A stretch of DNA of 64,000 nt from Algoriphagus yeomjeoni (lineage in GTDB: Bacteria; Bacteroidota; Bacteroidia; Cytophagales; Cyclobacteriaceae), in the NCBI RefSeq assembly GCF_003259505.1, contig NZ_QLLK01000014.1, positions 51,151-115,150 on the forward strand, given 5' to 3'. Positions 18,799-27,724 of this stretch are shown in pieces. Position numbers and translations under genes: made by a program. The stretch's first letter is position 1, and each line of letters begins with the position of its first letter. Below the pieces are notes generated by a model, which had not been told where the DNA came from, did not search any database, and saw nothing but the letters and a program-made list of their open reading frames with translations.

Positions 18799-19748
18799 AG
18801 ATAACCGAACACTTAGGAAACGCGAAAGACACGCTTTTTTCCTTCGAAATATTACCTCCGCTAAAAGGGCAAAGTTTGAGAGAATTACTAGAAGGAATTG
18901 CTCCTTTGATGGATTTTAAGCCGCCTTTCGTAGATGTGACTTACCACAGAGAGGAGTTTATTTACAAAAAGCATCCGAATGGCTTACTGGAACGAGTGAG
19001 TACAAAAAAGCGTCCGGGTACAGTGGGCATTTGTGCTGCGATTATGAATAGATTCAAAGTCGATGCTGTGCCTCATTTGCTTTGTGGAGGGTTTACCAGA
19101 GAGGAAACAGAGAATGCTTTGATTGATCTCAATTTCATCGGTGTAGAAAACGTCCTAGCGCTTCGGGGTGATGCGCCAAAATCTTCGGGAAAGTTTATTC
19201 CTGAACCTGAAGGTCATTCTTATGCCTGTGAATTAGTGGAGCAGATCGTCCGTATGAATGAAGGAAGATATTTGCATGAGGAGACGGAGATTGGTTTTCA
19301 GACTGATTTCTGTGTGGGAGTAGCTGGCTATCCTGAGAAACACTTTGAGGCGCCGAGTCTTAAGTTTGACTTGAAGCGACTGAAAGAAAAAGTGGAGAAA
19401 GGTGCAGAGTATATCGTAACTCAGATGTTTTTTGATAATGCGAAGTACTTTGAGTTCGTAGACCAAGTTCGAGCTGCCGGGATTACAGTTCCCATCATTC
19501 CAGGAATTAAGCCTATCACGACTATTGGTCAGATTACCATGTTGCCAAGGACTTTCTTTTTGGATTTGCCTGATCCGCTTATGGATGAGTTGGAAAAGTG
19601 TAAAACAAATACAGAAGTCAAAGCAGTAGGTATTGAATGGTCAATTCAGCAGTGTAAGGAATTGGTGAAAAAGCAGGTGCCATCGCTACATTTCTACACC
19701 ATGAGTAAAGCGGATACTACGTATAAAATTGCGAAGGAAATATTCTAG
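18795..19748 (+). CDS. metF: 5,10-Methylenetetrahydrofolate reductase
   Basis: A 317-residue FAD-dependent reductase producing 5-methyl-tetrahydrofolate, the methyl donor of the methionine synthase encoded just upstream. The family pattern is clear: F-S-F-E-I-L-P-P near residue 16, D-V-T-Y-H, A-L-R-G-D near 120, Q-M-F-F-D-N-A near 213 and I-P-G-I-K-P-I. The start overlaps the metH stop by 4 bp, indicating coupled translation. It is the last gene of the riboswitch-controlled operon, closed by a strong terminator. Confidence 0.95.
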   Translation: MKITEHLGNAKDTLFSFEILPPLKGQSLRELLEGIAPLMDFKPPFVDVTYHREEFIYKKHPNGLLERVSTKKRPGTVGICAAIMNRFKVDAVPHLLCGGFTREETENALIDLNFIGVENVLALRGDAPKSSGKFIPEPEGHSYACELVEQIVRMNEGRYLHEETEIGFQTDFCVGVAGYPEKHFEAPSLKFDLKRLKEKVEKGAEYIVTQMFFDNAKYFEFVDQVRAAGITVPIIPGIKPITTIGQITMLPRTFFLDLPDPLMDELEKCKTNTEVKAVGIEWSIQQCKELVKKQVPSLHFYTMSKADTTYKIAKEIF

Positions 19749-19770
19749 AATTAAAACTTAAAATATAAGC

Positions 19771-19806
19771 AAAAAGCCTTCTGAATTAATTTTCAGAAGG
19801 CTTTTT
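19771..19806 (+). terminator. Bidirectional terminator after metF
   Basis: AAAAAGCCTTCTGAA, short AT loop, TTCAGAAGGCTTTTT. A long stem with T tracts on both strands, serving metF on plus and the lipoprotein gene on minus. Confidence 0.9.
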
Positions 19807-19821
19807 GGTAAATTGAAACTC

Positions 19822-20343
19822 TTAATCTTTTTGAAGTTTCAAAGAGATTTCTTCAAACTCTTTTTTGGTTTCATCGCTTAGCTTGTCAAAGTTTTTCTCC
19901 AGCCAATCTAAGCTTTCCTGAGTGGCATCTTCAATGTCCTCAGCTGTATTTTTGGTGCCTTTTTCTATATCAGCAGTAGTTTTGTCCCACCAAGTTTCCA
20001 CATTGTCCATGTGCATCTCGGCAGTTCTTTCAAAGTTCTCAGATTCAGCTTTGGCATTTTTCACTATAGTTTCATAGCGCTCCTCGATCATTTCCAAGTT
20101 GTCATCTTCGACTTTCAAGTCCTCATAAACTTTTTCTGCTCTATTGTCCAAGCTATCGTATCGTTCATCGATAACTGACCAGTTGTGAACTGGAATTATT
20201 TTAACTGCAGTCTCTACGCTATCCACATAATTTTCAAGATTGGTAGTTACTTCTACACGATCTTGTTCAGTGTAGTTCTTCGTGTCACAGGAAAACATCG
20301 CCAACGCTGATGCTCCAATAATAAGTGTTGCTTTCGTTTTCAT
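19822..20343 (-). CDS. Acidic coiled-coil lipoprotein
   Basis: A 173-residue protein with signal and lipobox (A-M-F-S-C near residue 19), then a highly charged, helical mature part rich in Glu, Asp and Lys with repeating N-x-E/T-x-D-x-E patterns, probably a coiled coil. I do not recognise a specific domain. It stands alone between two terminators/gaps. Expected location is the periplasmic face of a membrane. Function unknown; its composition resembles small stress-related helical lipoproteins of Bacteroidota, which is only an impression. Confidence 0.75.
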   Translation of the reverse strand: MKTKATLIIGASALAMFSCDTKNYTEQDRVEVTTNLENYVDSVETAVKIIPVHNWSVIDERYDSLDNRAEKVYEDLKVEDDNLEMIEERYETIVKNAKAESENFERTAEMHMDNVETWWDKTTADIEKGTKNTAEDIEDATQESLDWLEKNFDKLSDETKKEFEEISLKLQKD

Positions 20344-20655
20344 TTTAAGGTTGGTTTTGTTGTAAAAAGGTTGTTAGTGGTTATATACATTGCTTCAGTG
20401 TGCAATCCTTCTACCAACTTAAAAAGCATAAATTCAAAAAGTCAATAAAATGGCTTCTGTTCTATTTTTAGGCTGTTTTTAGGCTGTTTAAGCCAATAGT
20501 TTCAGATAATTTATCCTACTTATACTCCACAATTCATGAAAAAAATTTCCCAACCCTCCACATAATTTGCTTCTATTTTCCTCTTGAGTTGTGAAGAATG
20601 ATACGCATCCGTTATGAATTTATTGGTATGGAGATCAAGTTGGATATCTTTGGGT
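20344..20655. other. Intergenic region between divergent genes
   Basis: 312 bp, AT-rich. Visible structure is limited to a spaced inverted repeat ATTGC (20389-20393) / GCAAT (20402-20406) upstream of the lipoprotein gene and a direct repeat TTTTAGGCTG twice (about 20466-20486). No convincing promoter box pair or RNA gene. Confidence 0.5.
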
Positions 20656-21507
20656 ATGATCAAGCTTATAGAATGTCCAAGAGACGCGATGCAGGGAATT
20701 CCAGATTTTATAGATACAGCCATCAAAGCAGCCTATATCAATCAACTTCTGGAAGTTGGGTTCGATACGGTTGATTTCGGGAGTTTTGTGAGCCCGAAAG
20801 CAATCCCACAGATGCGTGATACGGCAGAGGTGCTGAGTTTATTGGATTTGCACAATGCAAAGAGTAAGCTGCTGGCTATTGTAGCCAATGTAAGAGGGGC
20901 AGAAGATGCAATGCATTTCCCTGAAATTGATTACTTAGGTTTTCCACTTTCTGTATCGGAGACTTTTCAGAAAAGAAATACTAATGCAAGTATTCAACAG
21001 GCTTTAAATACGGTGGAAGAGATTCAAAATCTTTGCGAAGTAAAAGGCAAAACTTTGGTAACATACCTGAGTATGGGTTTTGGGAATCCCTATGGAGATC
21101 CTTATTCACCTGAAGTAATTGCTGAATTTGTTGAGAAATTAGATCAGTTAGGTGTGAAAATAATTTCCCTTTCCGATACGATAGGAGTGGCTGATCCAGA
21201 ATTAATTACCAGCTTACTCAGTCTTCAGATTTCAGCCTTTCCTCATATTGAGTTTGGAGCGCATCTGCACAGTAAGGCAGAAGATATTGCAGCAAAAGTA
21301 CTAGCGGGAGCTAAAGCTGGCTGTAGGAGATTTGACGGAGCGCTAAAGGGATTTGGCGGTTGCCCTATGGCAAAGGATGAGTTGGTGGGCAATATGGCTA
21401 CTGAGGTTATGATTGAGGCTTTGGAAGCTGATGGTTTCGATCTTAAGCTCAATAAAGTGGAGTTTGGAGAGGCTATGAAGCTGGCGGGGTTTGTTTTTAA
21501 TCCATAA
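20656..21507 (+). CDS. Hydroxymethylglutaryl-CoA lyase
   Basis: A 283-residue DRE-TIM metallolyase cleaving HMG-CoA to acetyl-CoA and acetoacetate, the last step of leucine breakdown. Seen are I-E-C-P-R-D-A-M-Q-G at the start (the family's x-x-x-R-D-x-x-Q), S-F-V-S-P-K-A-I-P-Q-M, H-L-H-S-K and the catalytic-loop region K-G-F-G-G-C-P-M-A-K-D-E-L-V-G-N. I start at ATG 20656, where family similarity begins; an in-frame ATG at 20614 would add 14 residues (M-N-L-L-V-W-R...) unlike the family. Monocistronic; it converges on dprA with only 5 bp between stops. Confidence 0.9.
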   Translation: MIKLIECPRDAMQGIPDFIDTAIKAAYINQLLEVGFDTVDFGSFVSPKAIPQMRDTAEVLSLLDLHNAKSKLLAIVANVRGAEDAMHFPEIDYLGFPLSVSETFQKRNTNASIQQALNTVEEIQNLCEVKGKTLVTYLSMGFGNPYGDPYSPEVIAEFVEKLDQLGVKIISLSDTIGVADPELITSLLSLQISAFPHIEFGAHLHSKAEDIAAKVLAGAKAGCRRFDGALKGFGGCPMAKDELVGNMATEVMIEALEADGFDLKLNKVEFGEAMKLAGFVFNP

Positions 21508-21512
21508 AATAG

Positions 21513-22631
21513 CTAAACCAACAACCTATACTTTTTCCCCGGCAACGATTTCACAATCCCTTCAAATTCTAATGCTAGAAGTTTTGAGGATAGTAGCCCC
21601 AACGGTATTTCGGTGGAAATACTCAAAGAATCAATTTCCACATCGCCTTTTTCCTGTAAGAGCTTAAGGATTTCTTGCTCATCTTCATCCCGATTTGTTA
21701 AATCAAAACTAGGCTTCTGAGTTTTGACTTCTCCCGGTTTGCTCCAAAAAAGTGCTTCAGCAATGTCGTTTGGCCCAGTATATATATTGGCTTTCATTTT
21801 CTTGATCAGCAAGTTGCAACCCTCGCTGTATTGGGATTGAAGGTTTCCAGGGACTGCAAAGACATCTTTATCATAACTATAGGCTATCTCAGCCGTGATC
21901 AATGCTCCACCTTTTTCAGCCGCTTCGACTACGATCAGGGCATCGGAAAGACTGGCTATAATTCGATTTCTAGCAGGGAAGTTACCTGGAACCATCGTGC
22001 TTCCTGGGGCATACTCACTAATCAACCCACCTGTTTCTAGTATAGATTCTGCCGTTTTTCTATGAACAGCTGGGTAAATCCGGTCAATAGGGGAGCCCAT
22101 TACAGCAATTGTTGGTAAGCCTACTGCTAAAGCGGCTCTATGTGCTTCAATGTCTATCCCGTAGGCCAAACCGGAGATTATCGCAGGTTGATAAATAGCG
22201 AGGTCTTCGATGATTTTGCGAGTGGCAGATTTACCATAGCTTGTTGCGCTGCGTGTACCGACGACGCCCACAGTTCGATCAAAGTTCAGGTTGGTTTTCC
22301 CTTGTGCAAATATCACAACAGGGCTATCTTCCTGTTGCTTGAATCGCTGCGGAAAGTGTGGATGGATTGAACTTAGTATATCGAAATTTCTTTTTTGGCA
22401 CTCCTTGATCAAATCATCAGCTTTTCTGAGAAGCTCGTTTTCTTGATTTCGTAATGCAAGAAGTTTTTCACCGACTTTGGGAGTCTTGGCAACCTTTCCT
22501 CTTGGTAGTTGGAAAAAATTAGTTGCAGAACCTGAATAGGCTATAATGGCTTTGAATACGCTAGGACCAATTTTTGGAGCTAGGGATAATGCGAGAAGAT
22601 ATCTTAGATCCTCATGAGCCTGATTTTGCAT
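21513..22631 (-). CDS. dprA: DNA-processing protein DprA
   Basis: A 372-residue DprA, which protects incoming single-stranded DNA and loads RecA during natural transformation. An N-terminal helix-hairpin-helix-like part (~1-80) is followed by the extended Rossmann fold: V-G-V-V-G-T-R-S-A-T-S-Y-G near 125-135, I-S-G-L-A-Y-G-I-D-I-E-A-H, V-M-G-S-P-I-D-R-I-Y-P, S-E-Y-A-P-G and F-P-A-R-N-R-I-I-A. The C-terminal ~70 residues form the usual winged-helix-like end. It overlaps the end of the MerR-type gene by 20 bp, so the two form one operon. Confidence 0.95.
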   Translation of the reverse strand: MQNQAHEDLRYLLALSLAPKIGPSVFKAIIAYSGSATNFFQLPRGKVAKTPKVGEKLLALRNQENELLRKADDLIKECQKRNFDILSSIHPHFPQRFKQQEDSPVVIFAQGKTNLNFDRTVGVVGTRSATSYGKSATRKIIEDLAIYQPAIISGLAYGIDIEAHRAALAVGLPTIAVMGSPIDRIYPAVHRKTAESILETGGLISEYAPGSTMVPGNFPARNRIIASLSDALIVVEAAEKGGALITAEIAYSYDKDVFAVPGNLQSQYSEGCNLLIKKMKANIYTGPNDIAEALFWSKPGEVKTQKPSFDLTNRDEDEQEILKLLQEKGDVEIDSLSISTEIPLGLLSSKLLALEFEGIVKSLPGKKYRLLV

Positions 22632-22965
22632 TGAATTCGTCCCGAATATTTATTAAAAAATCTCTGATTTCCTGAAGCTTCTGCACTGCCTGAACCTTAT
22701 CAAATCCTTGCTCTTTGCCGGCTTTGATCACTTCCTGAGCGCCCTGAAGCGTGTACCCTTTTTCTTTTACCAAATGATAGATGTACTTGATCTTCTGGAT
22801 ATCAACCTTGGTATAGCGACGATTGCCCTTTCTATCTTTCTTTGGACGAATAATATCAAACTCACCTTCCCAGTATCTTATCAAAGAAGGTGCAACCTTG
22901 AACATTTGTGCTACTTCCCCGATGGAGTGGTATTTCTTTTCTATTTCTCGCTCTTTGTACGGCAC
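22612..22965 (-). CDS. MerR family transcriptional regulator
   Basis: A 117-residue regulator with a MerR-type winged helix at residues ~12-80 (I-G-E-V-A-Q-M-F-K-V-A-P-S-L-I-R-Y-W-E, then N-R-R-Y-T-K-V-D) and a short helical tail without the cysteines of metal-sensing members. This compact form is common in Bacteroidota directly upstream of dprA. Its ligand is unknown. It overlaps dprA by 20 bp, so it probably shares its promoter; whether it controls competence genes is inference. Confidence 0.88.
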   Translation of the reverse strand: MPYKEREIEKKYHSIGEVAQMFKVAPSLIRYWEGEFDIIRPKKDRKGNRRYTKVDIQKIKYIYHLVKEKGYTLQGAQEVIKAGKEQGFDKVQAVQKLQEIRDFLINIRDEFNAKSGS

Positions 22966-23035
22966 GGTAAAAATATCTTTAGCTCTAAATTAATGAAAAT
23001 GCGATAGGTTCTTCAACAAGAACTTTTACTCAACA

Positions 23036-23062
23036 AGAAAAAAACGATTATTTTATCGATTT
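23036..23062 (-). terminator. Possible weak terminator after rsmE
   Basis: On the minus strand, just past the rsmE stop, CGAT-AAAATA-ATCG is followed by TTTTTTTCTTG. Only a 4-bp stem, so termination would be weak. Confidence 0.3.
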
Positions 23063-23757
23063 AGTGTTTGTAGCATCTGAACTGCTGCAAGTCCGGCAGT
23101 CTCAGTACGCAATCTTGCTTTACCCAAAGATACTGGCTTAAACCCTGCCTCAAAAGCTTTTTCAATTTCGATTGGGTCAAAATCACCTTCTGGGCCTATT
23201 AAAATCAGGTATTTTCCATTTGGCTCTGCACTGTCAAATAAGTGATGATCATGGTGCTCATCCACATAAGCAATGAATTTCTGATAGCCTTCAAATTCTC
23301 CAGGATCTAGAACCTCATCTAGTTTGGAAATCGGGTGAAGCGTTGGGACTCGATACTTCAAACTTTGTTTGCATGCAGAAATGATCTTTTTCTCCAGTCG
23401 ATCGGTCTTGAGATAACTCCTTTCAGAATTCATAGTTTCTAAAAGTGTCAGTTCATGGAAACCTAATTCTGTGATTTTCTCCACCATCCATTCCATCCGA
23501 TCTGGGCTTTTGGTTGGAGCGATTGCAAGGTGGATGTGGAATGGTTCTTTCTCTACCTCGGTGGTTTTAATAACTTTTAGGCTGGTTTTTTTTGGGTTTG
23601 CCTCTATGATCACACATTCGAAAAGTGTCCCTTCTCCATTCGTGACAAAAACTTGATCTCCTTGCTTTTTGCGAAGCACCCGACAGAGATGCTTTGACTC
23701 GTCAGGCTCCAAACTGATCAGAGGAGGAGAAATATTTTCTTGAAAAAAAAGCTGCAT
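23053..23757 (-). CDS. rsmE: 16S rRNA (uracil1498-N3)-methyltransferase
   Basis: A 234-residue SPOUT methyltransferase that methylates U1498 of 16S rRNA in the 30S subunit. An N-terminal PUA-like part (H-L-C-R-V-L-R-K) is followed by the knotted domain with G-P-E-G-D-F-D-P-x-E and L-G-x-A-R-L-R-T-E-T-A-G. I choose ATG 23757 (M-Q-L-F-F-Q...) because similarity to the family begins there; an upstream in-frame ATG at 23787 lies inside a terminator hairpin. The gene begins only ~20 bp after that hairpin, so it depends on read-through or on a promoter overlapping it. Confidence 0.93.
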   Translation of the reverse strand: MQLFFQENISPPLISLEPDESKHLCRVLRKKQGDQVFVTNGEGTLFECVIIEANPKKTSLKVIKTTEVEKEPFHIHLAIAPTKSPDRMEWMVEKITELGFHELTLLETMNSERSYLKTDRLEKKIISACKQSLKYRVPTLHPISKLDEVLDPGEFEGYQKFIAYVDEHHDHHLFDSAEPNGKYLILIGPEGDFDPIEIEKAFEAGFKPVSLGKARLRTETAGLAAVQMLQTLNR

Positions 23758-23776
23758 ATGAAAATCTCTAAGACAC

Positions 23777-23805
23777 AAAAAAAGCACATTTCCTTAGAAA
23801 TGTGC
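23777..23805 (-). terminator. Intrinsic terminator after the DEAD-box helicase gene
   Basis: On the minus strand GCACATTTC, loop TAAG, GAAATGTGC, followed by TTTTTTTGTG. Nine-bp stem with a 7-T tail (23777-23783). It lies between the helicase stop (23834) and the rsmE start (23757). Confidence 0.85.
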
Positions 23806-23833
23806 CTTAGTATCATATAAACCTTATAACCTA

Positions 23834-25600
23834 TTATCCTTTTGATACTTCCATGCTGACAGACTTGCCTTTGATGGTATTATTCTTCATTCCGTTGATC
23901 ACTTGATCCGCATCTTTAGAAGGAACATCCACAAAAGAGAAGTTGTCATAGATATCGATTCCACCGATGCTACGTCCTGGTACACCAGTCTCGCCTGCAA
24001 TTGCTCCTACGATATCATTTGGTCTGATTCTATCTTTTTTACCTAGATTCAAGAATAAACGAGTCATGTTCGCTTCACGAGCTCTCTCAGGTCTTTTACC
24101 TCCGTCTCTAGATCCACCTTCACGACTTCCGAATTCTCTTCTTCTCTCTCCGCCTCGCTCACTTCTTACTCCTCTTTCGAATCTTCCACCTCTTTCGAAT
24201 CTTGCACCACGTTCGCCTCTTCCGCCGTCACGTCCACCTTCTCTTCTTCTGTCTCCTCCGTAAGTATCGATGCTGAAGTTCTGCTCGCTCATTTCTTTCA
24301 CTGAGTCGCCCATTACTAATTTCATCAAACCTACAGCTACCTGATCAATCGTAAGACCTTCAGCAAGCATTTGTCCGATAGTAGCTTCGAAAAGTTGATT
24401 ATCTTCTGATTTCTCAATTTGTTCTGTTACGCTTTTTACGAATTGAGCTTTTTTCAATTCAATCAAATCAGCTGCAGAAGGAGGGGACATCTTCGTGATA
24501 GTAGCTTTGGTATATCTTTCCAAATCTCTCATTTTGAAGTTGTCTCTTCTTCCTGTTACGAAGTTGATTGCTTTACCGTCTCTACCTGCACGGCCGGTAC
24601 GACCGATACGGTGAACATAATATTCTTCGTCTAAAGGAAGGTCGAAGTTGAATACAGCTTCAACATTATCTACGTCAATTCCTCTTGCAGCTACGTCAGT
24701 TGCAACTAGTACTTTGCAATGCCCCTTACGGAACTTACCCATTACTTTGTCACGCTGAGCTTGAGAAAGGTCACCGTGCAATGCATCAGCAGCGATTCCT
24801 CTGGCGATCAAACCTTCAGTAACCTCATCTACCATTCTCTTAGTATTACAGAATACTACGCTTAGGTTGATGTTATGAACGTTCATCAAACGAGCCATCA
24901 ATTCCAATTTTAATGGATTCTTAACCTCGTAATATGTTTGCTCAATATTAGAAACAGTCAATTCCTTCTTATCGATTTTTACAATCTCAGGATTTGTCTG
25001 ATATTTTCTAGTCAAGTCCATGATAGGCTTGGCCATTGTAGCTGAGAAGAAAACAGTTTGTCTCTCTTCTGGCATCTCTTGAAGGATAGCTTCGATATCA
25101 TCTCTGAAACCCATGTCCAGCATCTCATCAGCCTCATCCAATACTAGGATGCCAACTGAATCAAGCTTCAATGTGCCACGGTTGATGTGATCTTGTACAC
25201 GACCTGGAGTACCTACGACGATCTGAACTCCTTTGCGAAGCACTCTGATCTGACGGTCGATAGATTCACCACCATATATGGCAACAGAATTAATCTGTCT
25301 GTGATATTTAGCAAGTTTTTGGATTTCTCCTTCTACCTGCACAGCAAGTTCACGGGTAGGGCAAAGAATGATTGCTTGAGGCTTGTTGAAATCCGAATCG
25401 ACAAGGTCGATAATAGGAATAGCAAAAGCTGCTGTTTTACCTGTACCAGTTTGAGCCTGTCCGATGACATCTCTACCTTGTAGGATAAAAGGGATTGACT
25501 GTGATTGAATTGGGGAAGGTTGGGTATAGCCCATCTCTTCCACTGACTTAAGAATTTCCGCAGAAATTCCCAAGTCTGAGAACTTGAGTGTTTGATCCAT
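23834..25600 (-). CDS. DEAD-box RNA helicase with RGG-rich linker and DbpA-type RNA-binding domain
   Basis: A 588-residue ATP-dependent RNA helicase of the DeaD/CsdA type. Motifs: Q motif (~20-35), A-Q-T-G-T-G-K-T (49-56), P-T-R-E-L-A, D-E-A-D (155-158), S-A-T, A-R-G-I-D and H-R-I-G-R-T-G-R-A-G-R. After the core come a helical part, a low-complexity Arg/Gly/Glu region (~450-510, repeats such as R-F-E-R-G-G) that is probably disordered and RNA-binding, and a C-terminal DbpA-like domain (~515-588). Such enzymes act in ribosome assembly and mRNA turnover, often at low temperature. Its promoter and ~100-nt leader are visible upstream. Confidence 0.93.
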   Translation of the reverse strand: MDQTLKFSDLGISAEILKSVEEMGYTQPSPIQSQSIPFILQGRDVIGQAQTGTGKTAAFAIPIIDLVDSDFNKPQAIILCPTRELAVQVEGEIQKLAKYHRQINSVAIYGGESIDRQIRVLRKGVQIVVGTPGRVQDHINRGTLKLDSVGILVLDEADEMLDMGFRDDIEAILQEMPEERQTVFFSATMAKPIMDLTRKYQTNPEIVKIDKKELTVSNIEQTYYEVKNPLKLELMARLMNVHNINLSVVFCNTKRMVDEVTEGLIARGIAADALHGDLSQAQRDKVMGKFRKGHCKVLVATDVAARGIDVDNVEAVFNFDLPLDEEYYVHRIGRTGRAGRDGKAINFVTGRRDNFKMRDLERYTKATITKMSPPSAADLIELKKAQFVKSVTEQIEKSEDNQLFEATIGQMLAEGLTIDQVAVGLMKLVMGDSVKEMSEQNFSIDTYGGDRRREGGRDGGRGERGARFERGGRFERGVRSERGGERRREFGSREGGSRDGGKRPERAREANMTRLFLNLGKKDRIRPNDIVGAIAGETGVPGRSIGGIDIYDNFSFVDVPSKDADQVINGMKNNTIKGKSVSMEVSKG

Positions 25601-26018
25601 GATGTTTCCTTAATTTCCCTGCCATTCGGTCCTAATAAATATCCCGACAAGCGACAGTAAGGAATTCACGGCACGAAAAATTGTTCTATGTCTTATTGAC
25701 GGCACAAAAGTAAGATTAATTATTTTGAATACCAAACTGTTTCTGAAAGTATTTAGAATAATCTGTAAAAATTGAGTGTTTTGGGAGGTAAATATTTGGT
25801 TTAGAAGAGATAGAGAGGTTTTCTTGCGAATAAAAATTTGTTGCAAGTCGATTTTGTAATACTGATCGTGCCGTTGGCACTCTGAATAAAATACCCAATT
25901 TAATTTAACCCAGAATTTCATTCTGGGCTTTTACTGGTCTTGCCTTTGGCAAGAAAAGGGTGAAGTTTACACTATTTTAATCTTTCAATTTTGTAATCTT
26001 CCAATCTTCCAATCCCAA
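25601..26018. other. Long gap between the queuosine transporter gene and the helicase gene
   Basis: 418 bp. It holds the helicase promoter and leader; three copies of ACGGCAC or its complement (25668-25674, 25699-25705, 25868-25874), of which the outer two extend to a 9-bp inverted repeat; hairpins GTGCC-GTT-GGCAC (25868-25880), CCCAGAAT-TTC-ATTCTGGG (about 25911-25929) and CTTGCC-TTT-GGCAAG (about 25939-25953); and a short tandem repeat of AATCTTCC (25995-26010). One of the hairpins probably ends the upstream operon. Confidence 0.55.
25705..25736 (-). promoter_or_regulatory. Promoter of the DEAD-box helicase gene
   Basis: On the minus strand TTTG (25736-25733), 20 bp, then TACTTTTG (25712-25705), a perfect match to the Bacteroidota TTTG-N20-TAnnTTTG form. 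Predicted start near 25699 gives a leader of about 100 nt before ATG 25600. Confidence 0.75.
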
Positions 26019-26810
26019 TCAAAAAAAAGCCTTATTCTCACTGGCTTCCTCGATCATTTCCTCAGCAAGCTCTTTACCCAAATAGCGATCAATAACTCCA
26101 TGCGCTAAATAAAGCAAAGGGGTGAGTACAATCGCCACGGTCATTTTGTAGATGTAATTCATGATGCCTACTGCTACAATTTGGCTCAAACTCCAGTTTC
26201 CAAATACATAGAAAGCAATTCCTAACACTACGAAAGAGTCAATGAACTGACTCACCAATGTAGATCCTGTCGCTCTCAACCAGATCTTATTTTCTCCGGT
26301 TACAGCCCGTAGCTTTTGAAATACATAGACATCAATCAACTGTCCAAGCAAGAATGCTGTCAATGATCCAATGATGATTCCAAGGCCTTGCCTGAAAATG
26401 GTATTGAAGGCGTAGCTGATATCAAAACTCTCTCCATCGGGAGTGGTTGCATTCACATCCAGCCAAAAATCCGCGGGTGTTAATGCTGTGACAACGCTAA
26501 TAACTATAAATGCATAAGCAATCAGTCCGGCAGTCAAAAATGAAATTTTCTTTACGCCCTTTTTGCCAAAATACTCATTGATAATGTCAGTAGTAATAAA
26601 TACTACTGGCCAGATTACTGCCCCAGCAGTGAGATTGAAGTCCAATAAGTATTCTCCAAAGAAAGTCCAGTTAACTGGATCAAAACCCAAAGTTTTCTCT
26701 GCTGAAAAAATCTTAACCCCTATGATTTCTGCTAAAATCGCATTGGTCAGGAAAATACTTCCTAGGATGATAAAAAGATTAGTCTTTCGGGAGTTTTGAG
26801 ATTTGTTCAT
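26019..26810 (-). CDS. Queuosine precursor transporter (VUT family)
   Basis: A 263-residue membrane protein of the VUT/COG1738 (YhhQ-like) family, which imports queuosine precursors such as preQ0 for tRNA modification. About six hydrophobic segments; recognisable are L-A-E-I-I-G-V-K-I-F near the N-terminus, D-I-I-N-E-Y-F-G-K-K near residue 90 and S-T-L-V-S-Q-F-I-D-S-F-V-V-L near 190. The ATG overlaps the rnz stop by 4 bp (ATGA), so it is coupled to rnz; linking a tRNA 3' nuclease with a tRNA-modification precursor importer makes functional sense. Confidence 0.88.
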   Translation of the reverse strand: MNKSQNSRKTNLFIILGSIFLTNAILAEIIGVKIFSAEKTLGFDPVNWTFFGEYLLDFNLTAGAVIWPVVFITTDIINEYFGKKGVKKISFLTAGLIAYAFIVISVVTALTPADFWLDVNATTPDGESFDISYAFNTIFRQGLGIIIGSLTAFLLGQLIDVYVFQKLRAVTGENKIWLRATGSTLVSQFIDSFVVLGIAFYVFGNWSLSQIVAVGIMNYIYKMTVAIVLTPLLYLAHGVIDRYLGKELAEEMIEEASENKAFF

Positions 26811-27724
26811 ATAGCATAGGTCTGGCCTTCCTCACTCAAAATACTATTTGGAAAAACACTCTTGGCTTCCTCCAATAAAGGTTCAAGATGTACATATCTG
26901 GAGGAGAAATGTCCTAAAAGCAACTTCTTAACCTTACTTATTTTCGCTACTTCTGCTGCTTGCTTTGCTGTGCTGTGAAAAGTCGTAGCAGCCCTTTCGA
27001 TATTGTCTTCCATAAAAGTAGATTCGTGATACAGTAAATCTACATTTTTCAAATATTGTTTCAATTCTGGGTTGAAAATGGTATCTGAGCAATAAGCATA
27101 AGTTCTTAAAGGCGGGAGTGGGTGTGTAAAGTCTTTTACTTTATAAAGGGTACCGTTTTCAGCTTTGAAATTTTGACCAGCTCGCAGTGACTGAATGGCC
27201 ACAAGTGGCACTTCAGTCTGCAGAAGCTTTTCCTTAATCATGCTCCTCAAGCCATGTTTTTCTCTAATCAAAAAACCCGTGGTAGGCAGCCTGTGCTTAA
27301 GCGGAAAACTGTAAACCTCGTATCTATTATCTTCCAGGAGCAAATTCAGTCCATCGTCATGCGTTTCTACAAAATTTAGGGGGTAGGGGAGCTTGGTGTT
27401 GCTATATCTGAAATTGGTGGTAATAATTTCGTCCAGACCTTTGGGACCAAAAATAGTGAGTGGAGTAGTACGCTTTCCTAAACTGTAGCTGGACAGCAAG
27501 CCAATCAATCCGTAATAATGATCTCCATGCAGGTGAGAGATAAATATATTGTTGATTTTGGAGACTTTTATTTTAAAAGCACGGGCCTGTAGCTGCATGG
27601 CTTCTCCGCAATCAAGCAGTAAAAAATCCTGCCCAAATCTTACGACTTGGGCAGTATGATGTCTTCCATGCACAGGGATGGAAGAGGTGTTTCCTAATAT
27701 GGTGACTTCAAAGTCCGGTATCAA
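26807..27724 (-). CDS. rnz: Ribonuclease Z
   Basis: A 305-residue metallo-beta-lactamase fold nuclease that trims tRNA 3' ends. The zinc motif H-L-H-G-D-H is at residues 64-69, with L-L-D-C-G-E upstream, and the later Y-C-S-D-T and L-L-G-H-F-S-S-R-Y motifs are present, as is the exosite-like segment around 160-190. Cytosolic. Overlaps both neighbours by 4 bp: the STAS gene upstream and the queuosine-precursor transporter downstream, forming a three-gene operon with coupled translation. Confidence 0.95.
   Translation of the reverse strand: MIPDFEVTILGNTSSIPVHGRHHTAQVVRFGQDFLLLDCGEAMQLQARAFKIKVSKINNIFISHLHGDHYYGLIGLLSSYSLGKRTTPLTIFGPKGLDEIITTNFRYSNTKLPYPLNFVETHDDGLNLLLEDNRYEVYSFPLKHRLPTTGFLIREKHGLRSMIKEKLLQTEVPLVAIQSLRAGQNFKAENGTLYKVKDFTHPLPPLRTYAYCSDTIFNPELKQYLKNVDLLYHESTFMEDNIERAATTFHSTAKQAAEVAKISKVKKLLLGHFSSRYVHLEPLLEEAKSVFPNSILSEEGQTYAI

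Noticed and set aside
23967..24263. Pro/Ser/Leu-rich plus-strand ORF
   Set aside because: Antisense of the Arg/Gly-rich linker of the DEAD-box helicase.
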